Below are positions 10,906 through 22,209 of a stretch of 64,000 nucleotides of DNA, piece after piece. This stretch comes from Aedes albopictus (lineage: Eukaryota; Arthropoda; Insecta; Diptera; Culicidae), in the NCBI RefSeq assembly GCF_035046485.1, contig NC_085138.1, forward strand, positions 42,381,464-42,445,463. Direction: 5' to 3'. Each line of letters opens with the position of its first letter. Position 1 is the stretch's first letter. The position numbers were made by a program, and so were the translations under genes. The notes under the pieces were generated by a model, which worked only from the letters and a program-made list of their open reading frames with translations, did not search any database and was not told the origin of the DNA.

Positions 10906-11170
10906 ACGACAACTCGCTGAAGACTAGACCACGCATTGTACCCGGACAACGAAAAGGATCAACGGAATAACACACAACCAAAATTGAAGGTAAAGACTCT
11001 GGCAAACGCATCCGGACTATCCAATGGAAACATCCCCGTTTATAATACGTCTACTCGATTTTCTGCCCAGGAGGGCTAGTGTAATGCCCTCTCTCGATAC
11101 AGAGATGAACCAGCCGCCGGCTGAAAATCTCTTTAATAAAGATAAATAAATAAATAAATAAGACATAATC

Positions 11171-13545
11171 AACCATTGTACGCCACAATACTCGGTTTGT
11201 GGCTGCCGCTCTCCATCCTCGGTAGCGACCAATACTCGCCAGGTCACGCTCCACCTGGTCCGCCCATCGTGCTCTCTGCGCTCCACGCCTTCTTGTGCCA
11301 ACCGGATCAGTTGCAGGGTTGTTGTCCGGCATTCTTGCAACATGCCCTGCCCACCGTATCCTTCCGGCTTTGGCCACCTTCTGGATGCTGGGTTCGCCGT
11401 AAAGTGCAGCGAGCTCGTGGTTCATCCTTCTCCGCCACACACCGTTCTCCTGCACACCGCCGAAGATCGTCCTTAGCACGCGTCGCTCGAAAACTCCGAA
11501 TGCTTGCAGGTCCTCCTCGAGCATGGTCCATGTCTCATGTCCGTAGAGGACAACCGGTCTTATTAGCGTTTTGTACATGGTGCATTAGGGTGGGGCTAAT
11601 TTTAAAAAATCTCTCCGAAATATGATTTCCTAAGTGGAAAGTGATCTACTAGTCGAAATAAGTGAGCTGTACAAAAATGAGCGATGTCGGTTGATATTTA
11701 GGGGTGGCGCAAAGGGTTTAAGTGAAATTTTTGCTAGAACAAACTTTCAAAAAACATTTCAAATTTAATTTTCAAACATAACATTTCTAGACTAAATTGG
11801 TGATTCTAGAACCCAATTGGGCCAAATTTGTGCTCAAAATTGCGATATCTCCACTGGTTTCCGAGATATTTGTATAAAATATATCACATTTTGGTATCCA
11901 ATCCAAAAAATACCGAAATACGACTTTTTTTTCAAATATCTCAAAAACCAGTGGAGATATCGCAATTTTGAGCACAAATTTGGCCCAGTTGGGTTCTAGA
12001 ATTACTGATTTAGTCTAGAAATGTTATGTTTGAAAATTAAATTTGAAATGTTTTTTGAAAGTTTGTTCTAGCAAAAATTTCACTTAAACCCTTTGCGCCA
12101 CCCCTAAATATCAACCGAAATCGCTCATTTTTGTACAGCTCACTTATTTCGAATAGTAGATCACTTTCCACTTGGGAAATCATATTTCGGAGAGATTTTT
12201 TAAAATTAGCCCCACCCTAATGGTGCATTTGGTGCGTGGGTGAAACTTTTTCGACCGCAGTTTCTTCTGGAACCCGTAGTAGGCCTGACTTCCGCTGATG
12301 ATGCGCCTCCGTATTTCACGGCTCACGTTGTTGTCAGCCGTCAGTAAGGATCCGAGGTAGAGGAATTCCTCCACCACCTCGAAAGTATTCCCGTCTATCG
12401 TAACATTACTACCCAGACGGATCCGGTCGTTTTCGGTTCCGCCTACCAGCATGTACTTTGTTTTTGAGTTTTGGTGGTGAATACCAGTCCAACCTTTGCT
12501 GCTTCGCGTTTCAGGCGGGTGTACAGCTCTGCCACCGTTCCAAATGTTCTGGCAATAATGTCCATGTCGTCCGCAAAGCACACAAATTGTCCGGATTTTG
12601 TGAAAATCGTTCCCCGGCTGTTGAGCCCGGCTCGTCGCATCACACCTTCCAGAGCGATGTTGAAGAGTAGGCATGAGAGTCCATCACCTTGTCGCAGTCC
12701 CCGGCGAGATTCAAATGAACTGGATAGTTCACCCGAAACCCTTACGCAGTTTTGCACACCGTCCATCGTTGCTTTAATCAGTCTAGTCAGCTTCCCAGGA
12801 AAGCCGTTTTCGTCCATGATTCTCCATAGCTCTGCGCGGTCGATACTGTCGTATGCCGCTTTGAAGTCGATGAACAGGTGATGCGTTGGGACCTGGTATT
12901 CACGGCATTTCTGGAGGATTTGCCGTACGGTAAAGATCTGGTCCGTTGTCGACCGGCCGTCGATGAAGCCGGCTTGATAACTTCCCACGAACTCATTTGT
13001 TTTAGGTGACAGACGACGGAAGATGAACTGGGATAGCACTTTGTAGGCAGCATTCAAAATAGTGATCGCCCTGAAGTTCTCACATTCCAAATGGTCGCCT
13101 TTCTTGTGAATGGGGCAGATTACCCCTTCCTTCCACTCCTCCGGTAGCTGTTCGGTTTCCCAGATCCTGACTATCAGCCGATGCAGACAGGTGACCAACT
13201 TTTCTGGGCCCATCTTGATGAGTTCAGCTGCGATACCATCCTTACCAGCTGCTTTGTTGGTTTTGTGCTGGTGAATGGCATCCTTAACTTCCCTCAGCGT
13301 GAGAGTTGGTTCATTTCCGTCCTCCGCTGCACTGGCGTCGTCGTTTCCTCCGTTGCCGCGGGCTCCCGTGCCTACGTTCTCCACGCCGTTCAGATGCTGA
13401 TCAAAGTGCTGCTTCCACCTTTCGATCACCTCACGTCCATCTGTCAAGAGGCCTCCGTCTTTATCCCTGCATATTTCGGCTCGCGGCACGAAGCCGTTGC
13501 GGGATGCGTTGAGCTTCTGATAGAACTTCCGTTGTTGAAGGAGGT
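11171..13545 (-). pseudogene. RTE-like non-LTR retrotransposon reverse transcriptase, broken
   Basis: The minus strand encodes RT from about 13545 leftward. Visible motifs are KDGIAAELIK, FIDFKAAYDSID (catalytic Asp), GLRQGDGLSC and FADD at 12577-12566 (FADD in place of the usual YADD). The thumb and C-terminal part follow, with EFLYLGSLLT, RPVVLYGHETW and RIRWAGHVARMP. The 5' end (endonuclease) is missing. There is a frameshift near 12460-12470, where one frame ends after KTQKQS and the next resumes at SKTKYMLVGG. The palindromic element 11586-12219 interrupts the frame between CT and MYKTLI. The final codons lie beyond the I element at 2376-2357. Clade assignment is from motif familiarity only. 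Confidence 0.8.
11586..12219. mobile_element. Full-length palindromic (foldback) element with 9-bp target duplication
   Basis: The two arms of roughly 290 bp are near-perfect inverses and meet in an AT-rich centre near 11880-11935. The ends read TAGGGTGGGGCTAATTTT. ATGGTGCAT is duplicated on both sides (11577-11585 and 12220-12228). A 9-bp duplication with very long inverted repeats suggests a Mutator-like non-autonomous element. Excising the element plus one target copy restores the RTE-like frame. There is no coding capacity. Confidence 0.85.
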
Positions 13546-14089
13546 AGGACGAGAATAAAAGGCGAAACCGTTTCGATAGCAACTATATTGCGAAATAGGC
13601 TTCAAACTGAAAAAAGGCATTGGTTAACAAAAAATCCTTAAGAAAAACTTATAACGTCTTACAATTCGGTGTGCCTGGTATCTCTGTCACGTCCTACTAA
13701 ACTGCGATTTCAACGTTTAACCGCTTTCAAATTTCTGCAGACGGATTTATAGGATTTGGCAGTCAAGACGGAATCTGTTCTGTGCGCCGCGGATATCGGT
13801 TTCCTAGCTGGAGGTACAAATGTAGACACTAGTTGAATTAACTGCACTTCTCGATTGTGGTTCTACGATCAGCTTAACTAACAAGAATCACTTCAGTACA
13901 AACCTTCCTATGAACTTAGAAACCTGCGGTCGAAAACACATCCGTATTTGGAAACGAAAGGTGATAAATTATTAGAAAATCACACTGAATATTTCTTCTA
14001 CGAACGCTGCACTGCACTGTGTCTCGGAAAATGTGGAATGATCACCGGAAACGAATCGTTGACAGCTGGCTCACTGTTTGTGACGGCTG
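13546..14089. other. No gene; probable non-coding part of BEL-like remnant
   Basis: This stretch lies between the truncated RTE-like element and the BEL/Pao protease region. It is non-coding and may include LTR or UTR sequence of the BEL remnant, but no repeated LTR copy is present to prove it. Confidence 0.3.
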
Positions 14090-15455
14090 TCACTTGTTTT
14101 GCCGCGACGCTTCGCCTATTGGACGCGACGCTTCACTAACGCTGGATGACAGGGCTGCCAGCTGGACTACTTCTGCGGCAACAGTCTCCCCCGGGTGTAG
14201 TCCGGAGTTCTCCGGAACTTCACTCACTCCTTGTAGGTCCAGCAGTGTTAACCATGACATCGGAGAGACCTTTTCTCTTTGTATAGCGTCATTCTGCTGA
14301 CGTTGATTGTCCGGATTGGAAATCTTGCGGTTGCGGTTGCTTCGTCCCGGATTCCTTCCGTCATGGCTCGTTGACTTTCTGTTTTCGCCTGACTGGCGCT
14401 GAAAAAGCTTCCAAGATCTTCCAAGGTTTGCTCGTCCAACCAATTTTCTAAACTGCAACTGAACTGCGGCAACGCTTTCTTCGTCATGGTTCAGTTCAAG
14501 CACCTTTGCCTGCTCCGCTATTAACGGTAAACACGTCAGAGGCCTTGAGTGTACTCCCATTTGCACCTCCACGACCAATCTCTGCCACCCCTCGCTGCGA
14601 AGCATTCCCTTGAAGTAGACATCTGTCCACCGTTTCCACATAGCATCTTTCGTCTGAGAATCGCCAGACGGTTTGCTTCTCAATTCAACTGTCTTTGCCG
14701 CTTGATCTTCTCCTGATGTTGAAGGCATTGCCACCGGTATTGTATAAACTGCTTCAATTTCGTTGAACTTCTTCGTTGGTCTGTAGATGGTTTCGTCGGC
14801 AACGCATTCACGGATATGGAAATTGTAAGATTCTTGTTTGTTGCTTTCTCCGGGACCGTAGACGCACCAACCTAATCTTGTTTTAACAGCTACCAGTGCT
14901 GTCGCAATGCCCTCACGAACTTCGAGCGGTAATGCCAGTCGCAAGTTATCCACTCCAATAAGGATCTTCGGGACTGCATTTCGGTAGCTGGTGATCGGAA
15001 TGCCCTGAAGGTGCTTGTGTTTCTTAACTGCTTCTTCCATGACGAAGCTTTGACGGGGAAGACCGAGGCTACTGACTGTTCTAGCATTCAGCAACTTATA
15101 CGATTTGCTTTGATCAATCCCAGCAATATCGACAGTAATTTGATGGCGAGTCCTCCTCAACGCGTGTCGTGTTTCCAGTCCAGCGTAGCCGTAGCGGTTG
15201 AGGAATTCCCTGTACGCCCAGCGAAGTTGCCAAATCGCTTTCTATCAAAGTCTGATCGGAACCTTCGTCAAGGAAAGCGAAAGTATCGATGGAACCATTT
15301 CTTCCGTGCAGAGTTACTGGAATAATTCGAAACAATGTCGATGAGGTCAACAGACGGTGAGTATGGTTTTCAGCCTCTTGAATCCCTGGGGCATACTGCT
15401 TAGGTTTCTCACGTATCGACTCTTCAGTGTAGGTATTAGGGGTCGCAGTACCGAG
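14090..15455 (-). pseudogene. BEL/Pao retrotransposon remnant (protease region onward)
   Basis: Reading from 15455 leftward, the protein includes LLTSSTLFRIIPVTLHG and then AFLDEGSDQTLI, the aspartic protease region typical of BEL/Pao elements (DUF1758-like). A frameshift near 15115-15160 moves the frame to one with ILIGVDN and KTRLGWCVYGP, a conserved post-protease segment. Further on, short phrases such as HSRPLTCLPL resemble integrase-region sequence, so most of the RT has been deleted. The frame ends at 14090. It is inactive: no RT catalytic motif, a frameshift, and insertions on its right. Confidence 0.7.
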
Positions 15456-16749
15456 CACTTTTGGTGAGTACCGGTATTTCGGTACTGGGACTTACAGTAC
15501 CGGTAGTACCGGTAAAATACCGGTACTGGAATTTTTTCACTAAAATGCAAAGTAATCTATTTTGCACATACAATCTACAATTTACCAGGCATTTTTAAAT
15601 TTCAGTTTTTAGGAATGTTATAAAATCTAACCAGAACATACTGAATTGAATGAAAAAAAAATATGGATACATAAAAATATAAAAAAAAATATATATAGGG
15701 TAATTGTTCCTATCGTTGCGGTAGTACCTATTGTTGCGGTAATGGCAATTGAGCATTTTTTCGACTGAAATGTTACCAAAAGGTATTTTTAATAGATGTA
15801 TGGTGCTTAAATTATGAGATTGCACCATTTGTTTGCTTAAGATTTGCCCAAAAACCTATTTTAAAAAAATATTTTCATAAATGTGTTTGCTGCTGTGTTC
15901 CTATTGTTGCGGTAGTGTTCCTAATGTTGCGGTATCCCATATGATTTCAATGGGATACCGCAACAATAGGAACAAAATACCGCAACATTAGGAACACATA
16001 CCGCAACATTAGGAACACAATGATCTTTCAAATAAAGACGAATAAAATGCTCATAACAACATCAAAGTGGCAATATTTCGTTATTTTCCCGTAGATTAAG
16101 GATGGATTTCATTATTTTCAATTCAATCCATGTAAAAAGTTTGCTTGGGGCGATACAATTGTGGTTTAAACATGAACCCAGCGCTTAACTCCTCCATGAT
16201 CGGATCAATTACCCTATTTGTGTGAAACTGTTTTTGGAACTATTGTTAAGCTTCTACGCAGTTTCATAGGCAGTATATTGATGAGTCTAAAATGAAACAT
16301 GTACAAAAATCAGATAGATAGCTGCTAGACAACAGAAGAAGATTTAACTGATTTTTTTCCCTTCAATTTGAAGAGTAGGGTATTCTGCTTAGAGGGTTAG
16401 AAAAGTCGGTACAAGAAACACCGCAATCTAACAAGTTTTATTCGAAGCTTACAAATCCATTTCCAAATTTAACGTTCATTAAACCTATCATTGCTATGAT
16501 ATCCAGGATTTGCAGAAAGGTTTTATATATGAAATGTTTGTTTTAAATGTAGTATTTGGTTTTAAAGATTTTGGTTTATTTCTATTGCATATTGACTATA
16601 CTAAAGATAGGATTTCATCACATCAGGAGAGATTTCACGGTACCGAAAGTACCGGTACCAAGGGTCAGTCAGTACCGGTATTTCGGTACCAAAAATTGGT
16701 CGGTAATACCGGTATTTTCGGTACCGGTACTACCGGTACTACATCCCTA
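15437..16749. mobile_element. hAT-like element rich in GTACCGG repeats, splits the BEL remnant
   Basis: The left end reads TAGGGGTCGCAGTACCG and the inverted right end TAGGGATGTAGTACCGG. Both sub-terminal regions are packed with GGTACCG/GTACCGGTA motifs over about 110 bp. BEL gag-like sequence lies to the right and BEL protease to the left, so this is an insertion or a recombination junction. The flanking octamers GTAGGTAT and GTAGCCGG match only partly, so the target duplication is not firm. Confidence 0.6.
15698..16214. mobile_element. TA-flanked MITE with reiterated CCTATTGTTGCGGTA motif
   Basis: TA dinucleotides (15696-15697 and 16215-16216) flank the inverted ends GGGTAATTG and CAATTACCC. 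The motif TTCCTATTGTTGCGGTA recurs near the left end, twice at about 15898-15935, and in inverse orientation three times at about 15954-16018, giving an internal palindrome. Length is 517 bp and it is non-coding. It is nested in the GTACCGG element. Confidence 0.72.
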
Positions 16750-16804
16750 GTAGCCGGCCCACATCATCCGTTGATCGGCGGGAAGTTTCGCTACGAGCTC
16801 CTGA
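16750..16804 (-). pseudogene. BEL/Pao gag fragment
   Basis: The minus strand encodes LLQELVAKLPADQRMMW, a phrase typical of BEL/Pao gag (DUF1759-like). It abuts the hAT-like element on the left and Helitron sequence on the right. It is the separated upstream part of the protease remnant at 15455. Confidence 0.5.
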
Positions 16805-16997
16805 AGCAGGGATGGGTTCGAAAGATGAGCGCGTTCATTCACCCAAGGAAGGTTTATGAGGCAAAAAACATGGAAAAATTGAGAGTTTTTGAAAATCGAT
16901 CTTCCATACATATTGTGACCGGGGACTTGATCTTGGATAGAAATATGAAACGTCAAAAAACGCAGTAGGCAAGACAAAGTTTGCCGGGTACAGCTAG
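16805..16997 (+). mobile_element. Truncated non-autonomous Helitron copy
   Basis: The 3' end matches the other copies: a GGCAA...TTGCC hairpin, then GGGTACAGCTAG ending in CTAG (16994-16997) before a T. The 5' part is missing or diverged, so the left border is approximate. Alignable sequence begins around TTCACCCAAGGAAGG at 16835. Confidence 0.6.
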
Positions 16998-17254
16998 TAA
17001 TTTATATAAAAATGCAGTGGCATACGTGGGACCGCCCGCTCATACCTCGCGAACGGAACGTCCGATTTGGATCGTCTTGGTTTTGTTTTGTTAGTTTTCA
17101 CCAAAGGAAGGTTCATAAGGCAAAAAACATGGATAAATCGCGATTTTTTTGAAAATCGATTTTTCATACATTTTGAGCGGGGGCTCAACGGGGACCTGAA
17201 CTTGAGGCGTCAAAAAACACAGTAGGCAAGACAAAGTTTGCCGGGGACAGCTAG
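16998..17254 (+). mobile_element. Non-autonomous Helitron copy
   Basis: It begins in TTTATATAAAAATGCAGTGG and ends with the hairpin GGCAAGACAAAGTTTGCC and then GGGGACAGCTAG. It aligns throughout with the better-preserved copy at 40139-40394. The 5' TC is not preserved. It lies directly head-to-tail with the truncated copy on its left. Confidence 0.7.
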
Positions 17255-17304
17255 TTATAATTTATACTTGCCGCTTCGATAAGGTAACGAACGGCGTACT
17301 TTTG

Positions 17305-17712
17305 CACACGATACCAAACAATTGCATTATGGTTCATAATGCAACTCATTTCGGTTACATTATGAATCATAATGCAATTATTAAATTGACAACATAATGC
17401 AATTGTCAAATTTCCACAGCTAGAGCTTGAAAAACTGTGACGGTAAATAATAGCACAGCTTGCTTGATCCAAACTTTGTGTCTAGCACGATGTTCGTTCC
17501 CATCGAGGTTCCCATTCAACCACTGCGAAGCACGATGGTATTGAAGGGAATGATCCAAGGAACGATCACATTCTTGTGAAAATTTCTCTTTCATTGCAAA
17601 AAAATTGTATGCAACTCGTTGCAAAACTCGATTTCTACAGCACTCGTCGTATGTATAACTCGTGCCGTAAAAATCATCATTTTGCAACTCGTTGCATAAA
17701 CAACTATTATGT
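17305..17712. repeat. Diverged copy of the ATGCAACTC palindromic repeat family
   Basis: It contains TTCATAATGCAACTCAT and its inverse, then GCACTCGTCGTATGTATAAC, GCAACTCGTTGCATAAACAA and related phrases. These are shared with the copies at 24622-24970 and 25762-26110 and, in part, 56219-56351. Borders are approximate. Confidence 0.5.
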
Positions 17713-18226
17713 CTAAATTATTAGTTTTAGCTAAATCAAAATGTGACAGTGCTCTAGAGCACTAATCTGAGAAGCAGGCTTTGCTCCAGTGCGAACGTTT
17801 CGCCAAGAAAAAGAACATTGATCGAAATTTTGAAAAAATACTGGCAAATAAATAAACACTGGCAAGTAAATATTGTGTGGCGCCAATTTGAATGCTTACT
17901 AAGGGCACCGGGGAACGAACCGCCCAACGATTTTAGTCACAGTTCACGCATTCCGTACCCATTCATTTATTGCATCAGAGAATCAAAATCAACACGTGGC
18001 CGCGTGCATCGCCTGCGCGCGCCCTTTTCGAAATGTAAGGAGCTGGTTCCACGGCTGCTACACTCCACTGTGCATGCATTACATCGTAGCAACCGTCACC
18101 CAGGGCTTCTTCAAGATGCTATCGAACTTGTTTATGAGGTGAAATCGATTTTAGGCGTTGTTCCATCAGTGCGAATTTCAAGTGCAATATTTAATTACCT
18201 AGCTGGTCATAACTGGACTCGCAAAA
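17713..18226. other. Presumed promoter and 5' UTR of the CCDC39-like gene
   Basis: Non-coding sequence up to the start codon at 18227. A longer frame across 17818-18441 overlaps exon 1 out of frame and is not protein-like. No TATA box could be assigned with confidence. Confidence 0.35.
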
Positions 18227-18599
18227 ATGTCCCAACCGTACGTGATCCGCGTGATGGAGGAGATGGGCTGGGGCTCGGACGGCGGTTTCATCCCGATAGC
18301 CAACGAGGAGAACAAGAAACTGCTGGACTATGTGAACCGGTTGGGCGATCGGAAAACGGACGGATCGTCCAAGGTGCAGGTCAGCGATCAGCGGTTGAAC
18401 AATCTGCAGGCCCATCTGAAGAACGCCCAGGTGGAGTTTGATCAAAACCTGAAGCTGCTGGCGGAGGACAAGGGTCAGATCGATACGGAGCACGGGCTGC
18501 TGAAGCTGTCGGAGAACGATGGCGGCAAGATGCGAAAGATGGCCAAGGAGGTGCAGTACGAGCGGGAGGAACTGGAGCGGCACGACCAGCGGGCGCAAA
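18227..18599 (+). CDS. CCDC39: CCDC39-like gene, exon 1
   Basis: From ATG to the donor GTGAGT at 18600. It encodes the ANEENK motif and the first coiled coil, and ends in codon phase 1 (first base of a Lys codon). Confidence 0.85.
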
Positions 18600-21500
18600 G
18601 TGAGTGATTCGGATTTCCTTTTCTGTCGTTGAAGTTGATGGTATAATAACTGTGTCTCATATGATGGATCAATTACAAAAGGGTGAAATACGTAAGGCTG
18701 AAAATGTTAAACCATCTTGACTGATCTTGACCATCAAATTGAGGGGCCCAGAATCAAAAGGGTGTAAGTGACCATTTTGCGGAGCATTTTAAAAAAACTC
18801 GACAGATTTCCCAGATTTAAAGCTTTTAGGTACTTTTTTAAGATTATTTTTACGATGATTAGAAAAATAATAATAAATCGTAGAAATTTGGGTCGATTTT
18901 GAAACTCCATAAATTTTGTTTGGGATGAAAAATTGGTGAAAAACTTTATACCTCATTTACTCGAAAGTGGGTTTTTGTCACTTACACCCCTTTGCTTCTA
19001 ACCTCCTCAATTAATTTCATGCATTTTTTTTTTATTTCAAGCCTTGTAAAATTCAGCTTTTTGTCATTTCATGCTATCATTCTCATAATGTTGTATTTGA
19101 TAAATTAGCAAAAGTTGTTTAATCATTATTACACATCTTCACAGAGGATATGAAAAAGCTCACCTCCAACATGGAACGTTTCACGGAGCGCATCAAGTGG
19201 GCCAAAGCAGCACTAACCGAGTGGAAACAGGTGATGGGCAACGGCGAAGAAACGAACAAACTGATCGAAAAATACTGTAAGCTGGATGCGGGTCGAGCGG
19301 AAACCCTGGAAGCCAAACGGAAAATCCTCGAAGACAAGGTGTCCAAGCGGCGGACGACGCTGGTAACGCTGGCCGAAGAGTACCGCTCGTTGGAACAGGT
19401 ACTGGAGAGAACATCTCAGCTGTACCGGCAGGCTCACTCCGAGCGTCGCCAGTTGGTACTGAAGTGGAAGGAGGCCGTCAAGCACATGAACCAACGCGAA
19501 GACGACATCAAGGAGGTCGAGGCAGAAATCGAGAAGGCGCGGGAGATCAGTGCAATGCTGAGCGACGACCTGCAAGCTCAGGTGGAGTTCTTGGAGGAAC
19601 AGGAGCGCAACAACAAGGAAATAGAGCTGGGTATCGCCGAGTTGAACGTGGAGGTTTCGAAGTTGAGAAACCGCCTGAACGCGTTAACGGATAGTGTTCA
19701 GCTGAAAACGAACGAGTACCAGATAACACGCAAAGCGGTACAAAACGTGTCCAACAAGTTGACCGGAATGCGTAACAAGAATCGCCAGGCTTTGATGGAG
19801 GAGGCAGAGAAGGAAAGGCAGATCAACACCAACTTGAGCCAGCTGGAAGAACTGAGAGAAAAGTTTGAAAACTTCAGGAGTAAGACGTTGTGTGCTCAGG
19901 AGAGGTTGAGGCAGCTGAACGAAATCGTTGAGCAGGAAGAGAAGCAGATCAAGGTGCTCAGCGACGAAACGGCTCGACTGTCGACCGCACTGTATCGTGC
20001 GCAAACGCAACTCGTGTCCATGCGGGACGAGGATAAGCTCTTGAAGATAGAGATTCACTCGATGGATTCGGGAATAGTGAAGATCAAGGCAGCGATGAAG
20101 GTACAAGAGAAGGAAATTATCCGCCAAACTGAGATTTCGTACAGCGTTGATTACAATATGGAGAAAATCGAGAAGAGAATAGCAAACATGAAGGGCGAGA
20201 ACAAGCAGGAGGGGACGAGTAGAGCGCACGCGAAATTAGTGCAGGCGGAAGCGATTTACTACGCGCGTATGCAGAATCACTCGTTGCTTCAGGCTCAGAT
20301 TGCGAAAATTCAAATCGATTTCCGGAATTTGAACGCAATTTATCAGCAGGATTGTGTGGAGATTGAGAGAATGATCGGAAAGTTGAAGGAAAAGTCGTTG
20401 ATGGTCGAAGGTGGTGAGAAGAAGATGAGGCAGTGTACGACGGAAAATCAGGAACGGTTGGTGGAGAAAAGTTTGCTGAAGATGCGTATCAACCAGATGG
20501 AGATGCTGGTAAATAAACAGAATGATAAGATGTACACGCTGGAGCGCCATCGAATGGAACTGGAAACGGCAATCAACGAGAGGTTGATCGATATCAAGTC
20601 ACAGAAGGATATGCTGATGTTGAAGAAGAAGTATTTGCATGACGAACGGGCACAGTTGAAGGCGGATATTAGCGAGAGGACGTTGAAGATCGACCAGCTG
20701 AAGAACCGGTATGAGTTATCGTTGGATTTGTTAGGGAAGAACGATGACGGAAGCATTGTTACGGCAACACAGATTAAGATTCAAAACGCACAGGAAAAGT
20801 ACATGCTGTTGAGAGAAGGTAGCGAGCTGAATGTGAAGATCTTAAAAGCGGAAGAGGATTTGAAAGCTCTAGAGAACACCTTGAAATTGATGAACTTTTC
20901 AAATGAGACGTACAAGCGTGGTTTTCAGAAAGTGGATGAAGACAATCCTGAAATTCAACAAATGAATAACGTTCAGAACGATTACTGTAAGGCATTGTCG
21001 GCGTTGAAAAGCGTGAGAACCGACTTGGCGTTTAACACGGAGAACTTGCACAACTTGAACGAGGAGAGGGAGGAAAGCGATAAAGCGTTGGAGGTTACAA
21101 CGAAGGTTCGACTGGATAACAACGACATACTAATCAAGATTCAGAAGGAGTTGCTCGATCAGAAGACGAAGATTCAACGCGCGGAACGGGAACTTCGGTT
21201 GGCCATCAAGGCGGCCCGCGCAAAGACCCACGACGAAGACCTGCTGCATACCTTTCAGAAGGATCTGAACCTGAAGGAACTGGAAGAGCGCAACAACATG
21301 GCACTGCATCAGATGGCCGATTTGATTGAGATATTCCAGGAGCTGAATCCGACGGTGAACAAGTACTTCTACGACAAGGGTTTGCGGCTGCCGGTGGTAC
21401 GGCGGGCCAAGAGCCAGATATCGTGGCGTAGCGAGAACTCTCCCGGATCGGACTACAGCGGACGGGACGAATCGGGATCATCGAAACAAGGTGAGTATGG

Positions 21501-22209
21501 GTAAAGGGGGAGCGGTGAATGTCTTAGTATCTCAAAAGCTATTCGGACACATTTTCAAGACTATTCAGGTCAACCAAACTAACCTGGAATTCATAAGTCC
21601 TGGTCTACGCTTGGAACAGTCGCCTTCAGACCTTCAAATTTCTGCTCCTTCAGTTTGGAAATGTCTACAGCAGGTGTTTTCGTTGCAAACTATGGCATTG
21701 CGTGATCCAATATGTTCCAAGTTTCCCTTAAAATCTTATCAGCTTTTCCAACATACTTTCGGGATATTCTAGATCAGCCAAACTACCATTGAGCTCAGAA
21801 CTTCAGATATTCATAGTCTACCATATTTTCTGAATACTCTGGAAGGACAACCTATGACATCCAAACTGTCCTGCAATTCAGTCCAAGACATCTCTATAGC
21901 TATTACTGCAGCTGTTTGTTGATAAGTAACGTTGCAAAATCAAATAATATCTATGGCCGCTGTAGATCTCACGCTCAATACTCCTAGGATCCCACCCGAT
22001 CTTTCTTTCTTTCTGAAATTTTCTTTCTTTTAGCATCCAAAATGTCCATGTGTTCGGCATCGACGCGTTCGTCCGACTCGTCCGAGAACATTGCCAAATC
22101 GTTCGACAACCGGATGAGCGCCGGGCTCTCGGTGATCCTGATCGACTTTCCCGGAGCCAGTGGTAGCAAAAAGTGCGGCCCCGGTGGAGGAAATCACAAT
22201 AAGAAGTAA
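18227..22209 (+). CDS. CCDC39: CCDC39-like axonemal coiled-coil protein (3 exons)
   Basis: Exons 18227-18599, 19145-21490 and 22034-22209 join in frame to 2895 nt, predicting 964 residues, close to the 941 of human CCDC39. The start at 18227 sits in CAAAATG, and GGFIPIANEENK (residues 19-30) matches the conserved CCDC39 N-terminus. The rest is almost continuous coiled coil, with the phrases SYSVDYNMEKIEKRI and KIDQLKNRYEL also typical of the family. A Ser-rich tail ends the protein. In other animals CCDC39 and CCDC40 form the 96-nm ruler that positions inner dynein arms and the nexin complex on axonemes. In a mosquito this would act in sperm flagella and possibly sensory cilia (inference). 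Both introns are GT-AG (545 and 543 bp). Confidence 0.88.
19145..21490 (+). CDS. CCDC39: CCDC39-like gene, exon 2
   Basis: The acceptor is TTCACAG at 19138-19144 and the donor GTGAGT is at 21491. It carries most of the coiled coil. Reading through the donor would stop after four codons (21504), so intron retention would give a slightly shorter C-terminus. Confidence 0.87.
22034..22209 (+). CDS. CCDC39: CCDC39-like gene, exon 3
   Basis: The acceptor follows a strong polypyrimidine tract (TTTCTTTCTTTTAG). It encodes a Ser-rich then Gly/Lys-rich tail ending GGGNHNKK and the stop TAA at 22207-22209. Confidence 0.75.

Larger units (their letters stand above)
2377..11159 (+). mobile_element. I-clade non-LTR retrotransposon with nested MITEs
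   Basis: The element is flanked by an 11-bp target-site duplication AAGACATAATC (2366-2376 and 11160-11170). It starts TCAGTCGACAGTT and ends in AATAAA followed by TAAA-type repeats. It has a two-ORF layout: a gag-like ORF1 with CCHC knuckles, then ORF2 with AP endonuclease, reverse transcriptase and RNase H. Having RNase H after RT is typical of the I group. ORF1 is split by insertions at 3331-5224. It sits within the last codons of an RTE-like element in the opposite orientation. Confidence 0.9.

Noticed and set aside
15437..16749. Firm 8-bp target duplication for the GTACCGG element
   Set aside because: GTAGGTAT and GTAGCCGG match only in the first four bases, so the duplication is not claimed.
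17818..18441. 207-codon plus-strand frame overlapping exon 1 of the CCDC39-like gene
   Set aside because: Different frame from the conserved protein; its sequence is low-complexity shadow translation of exon 1.
19119..21481. Minus-strand frames across the CCDC39-like exon 2
   Set aside because: Antisense shadows of a long coiled-coil exon with skewed base composition.
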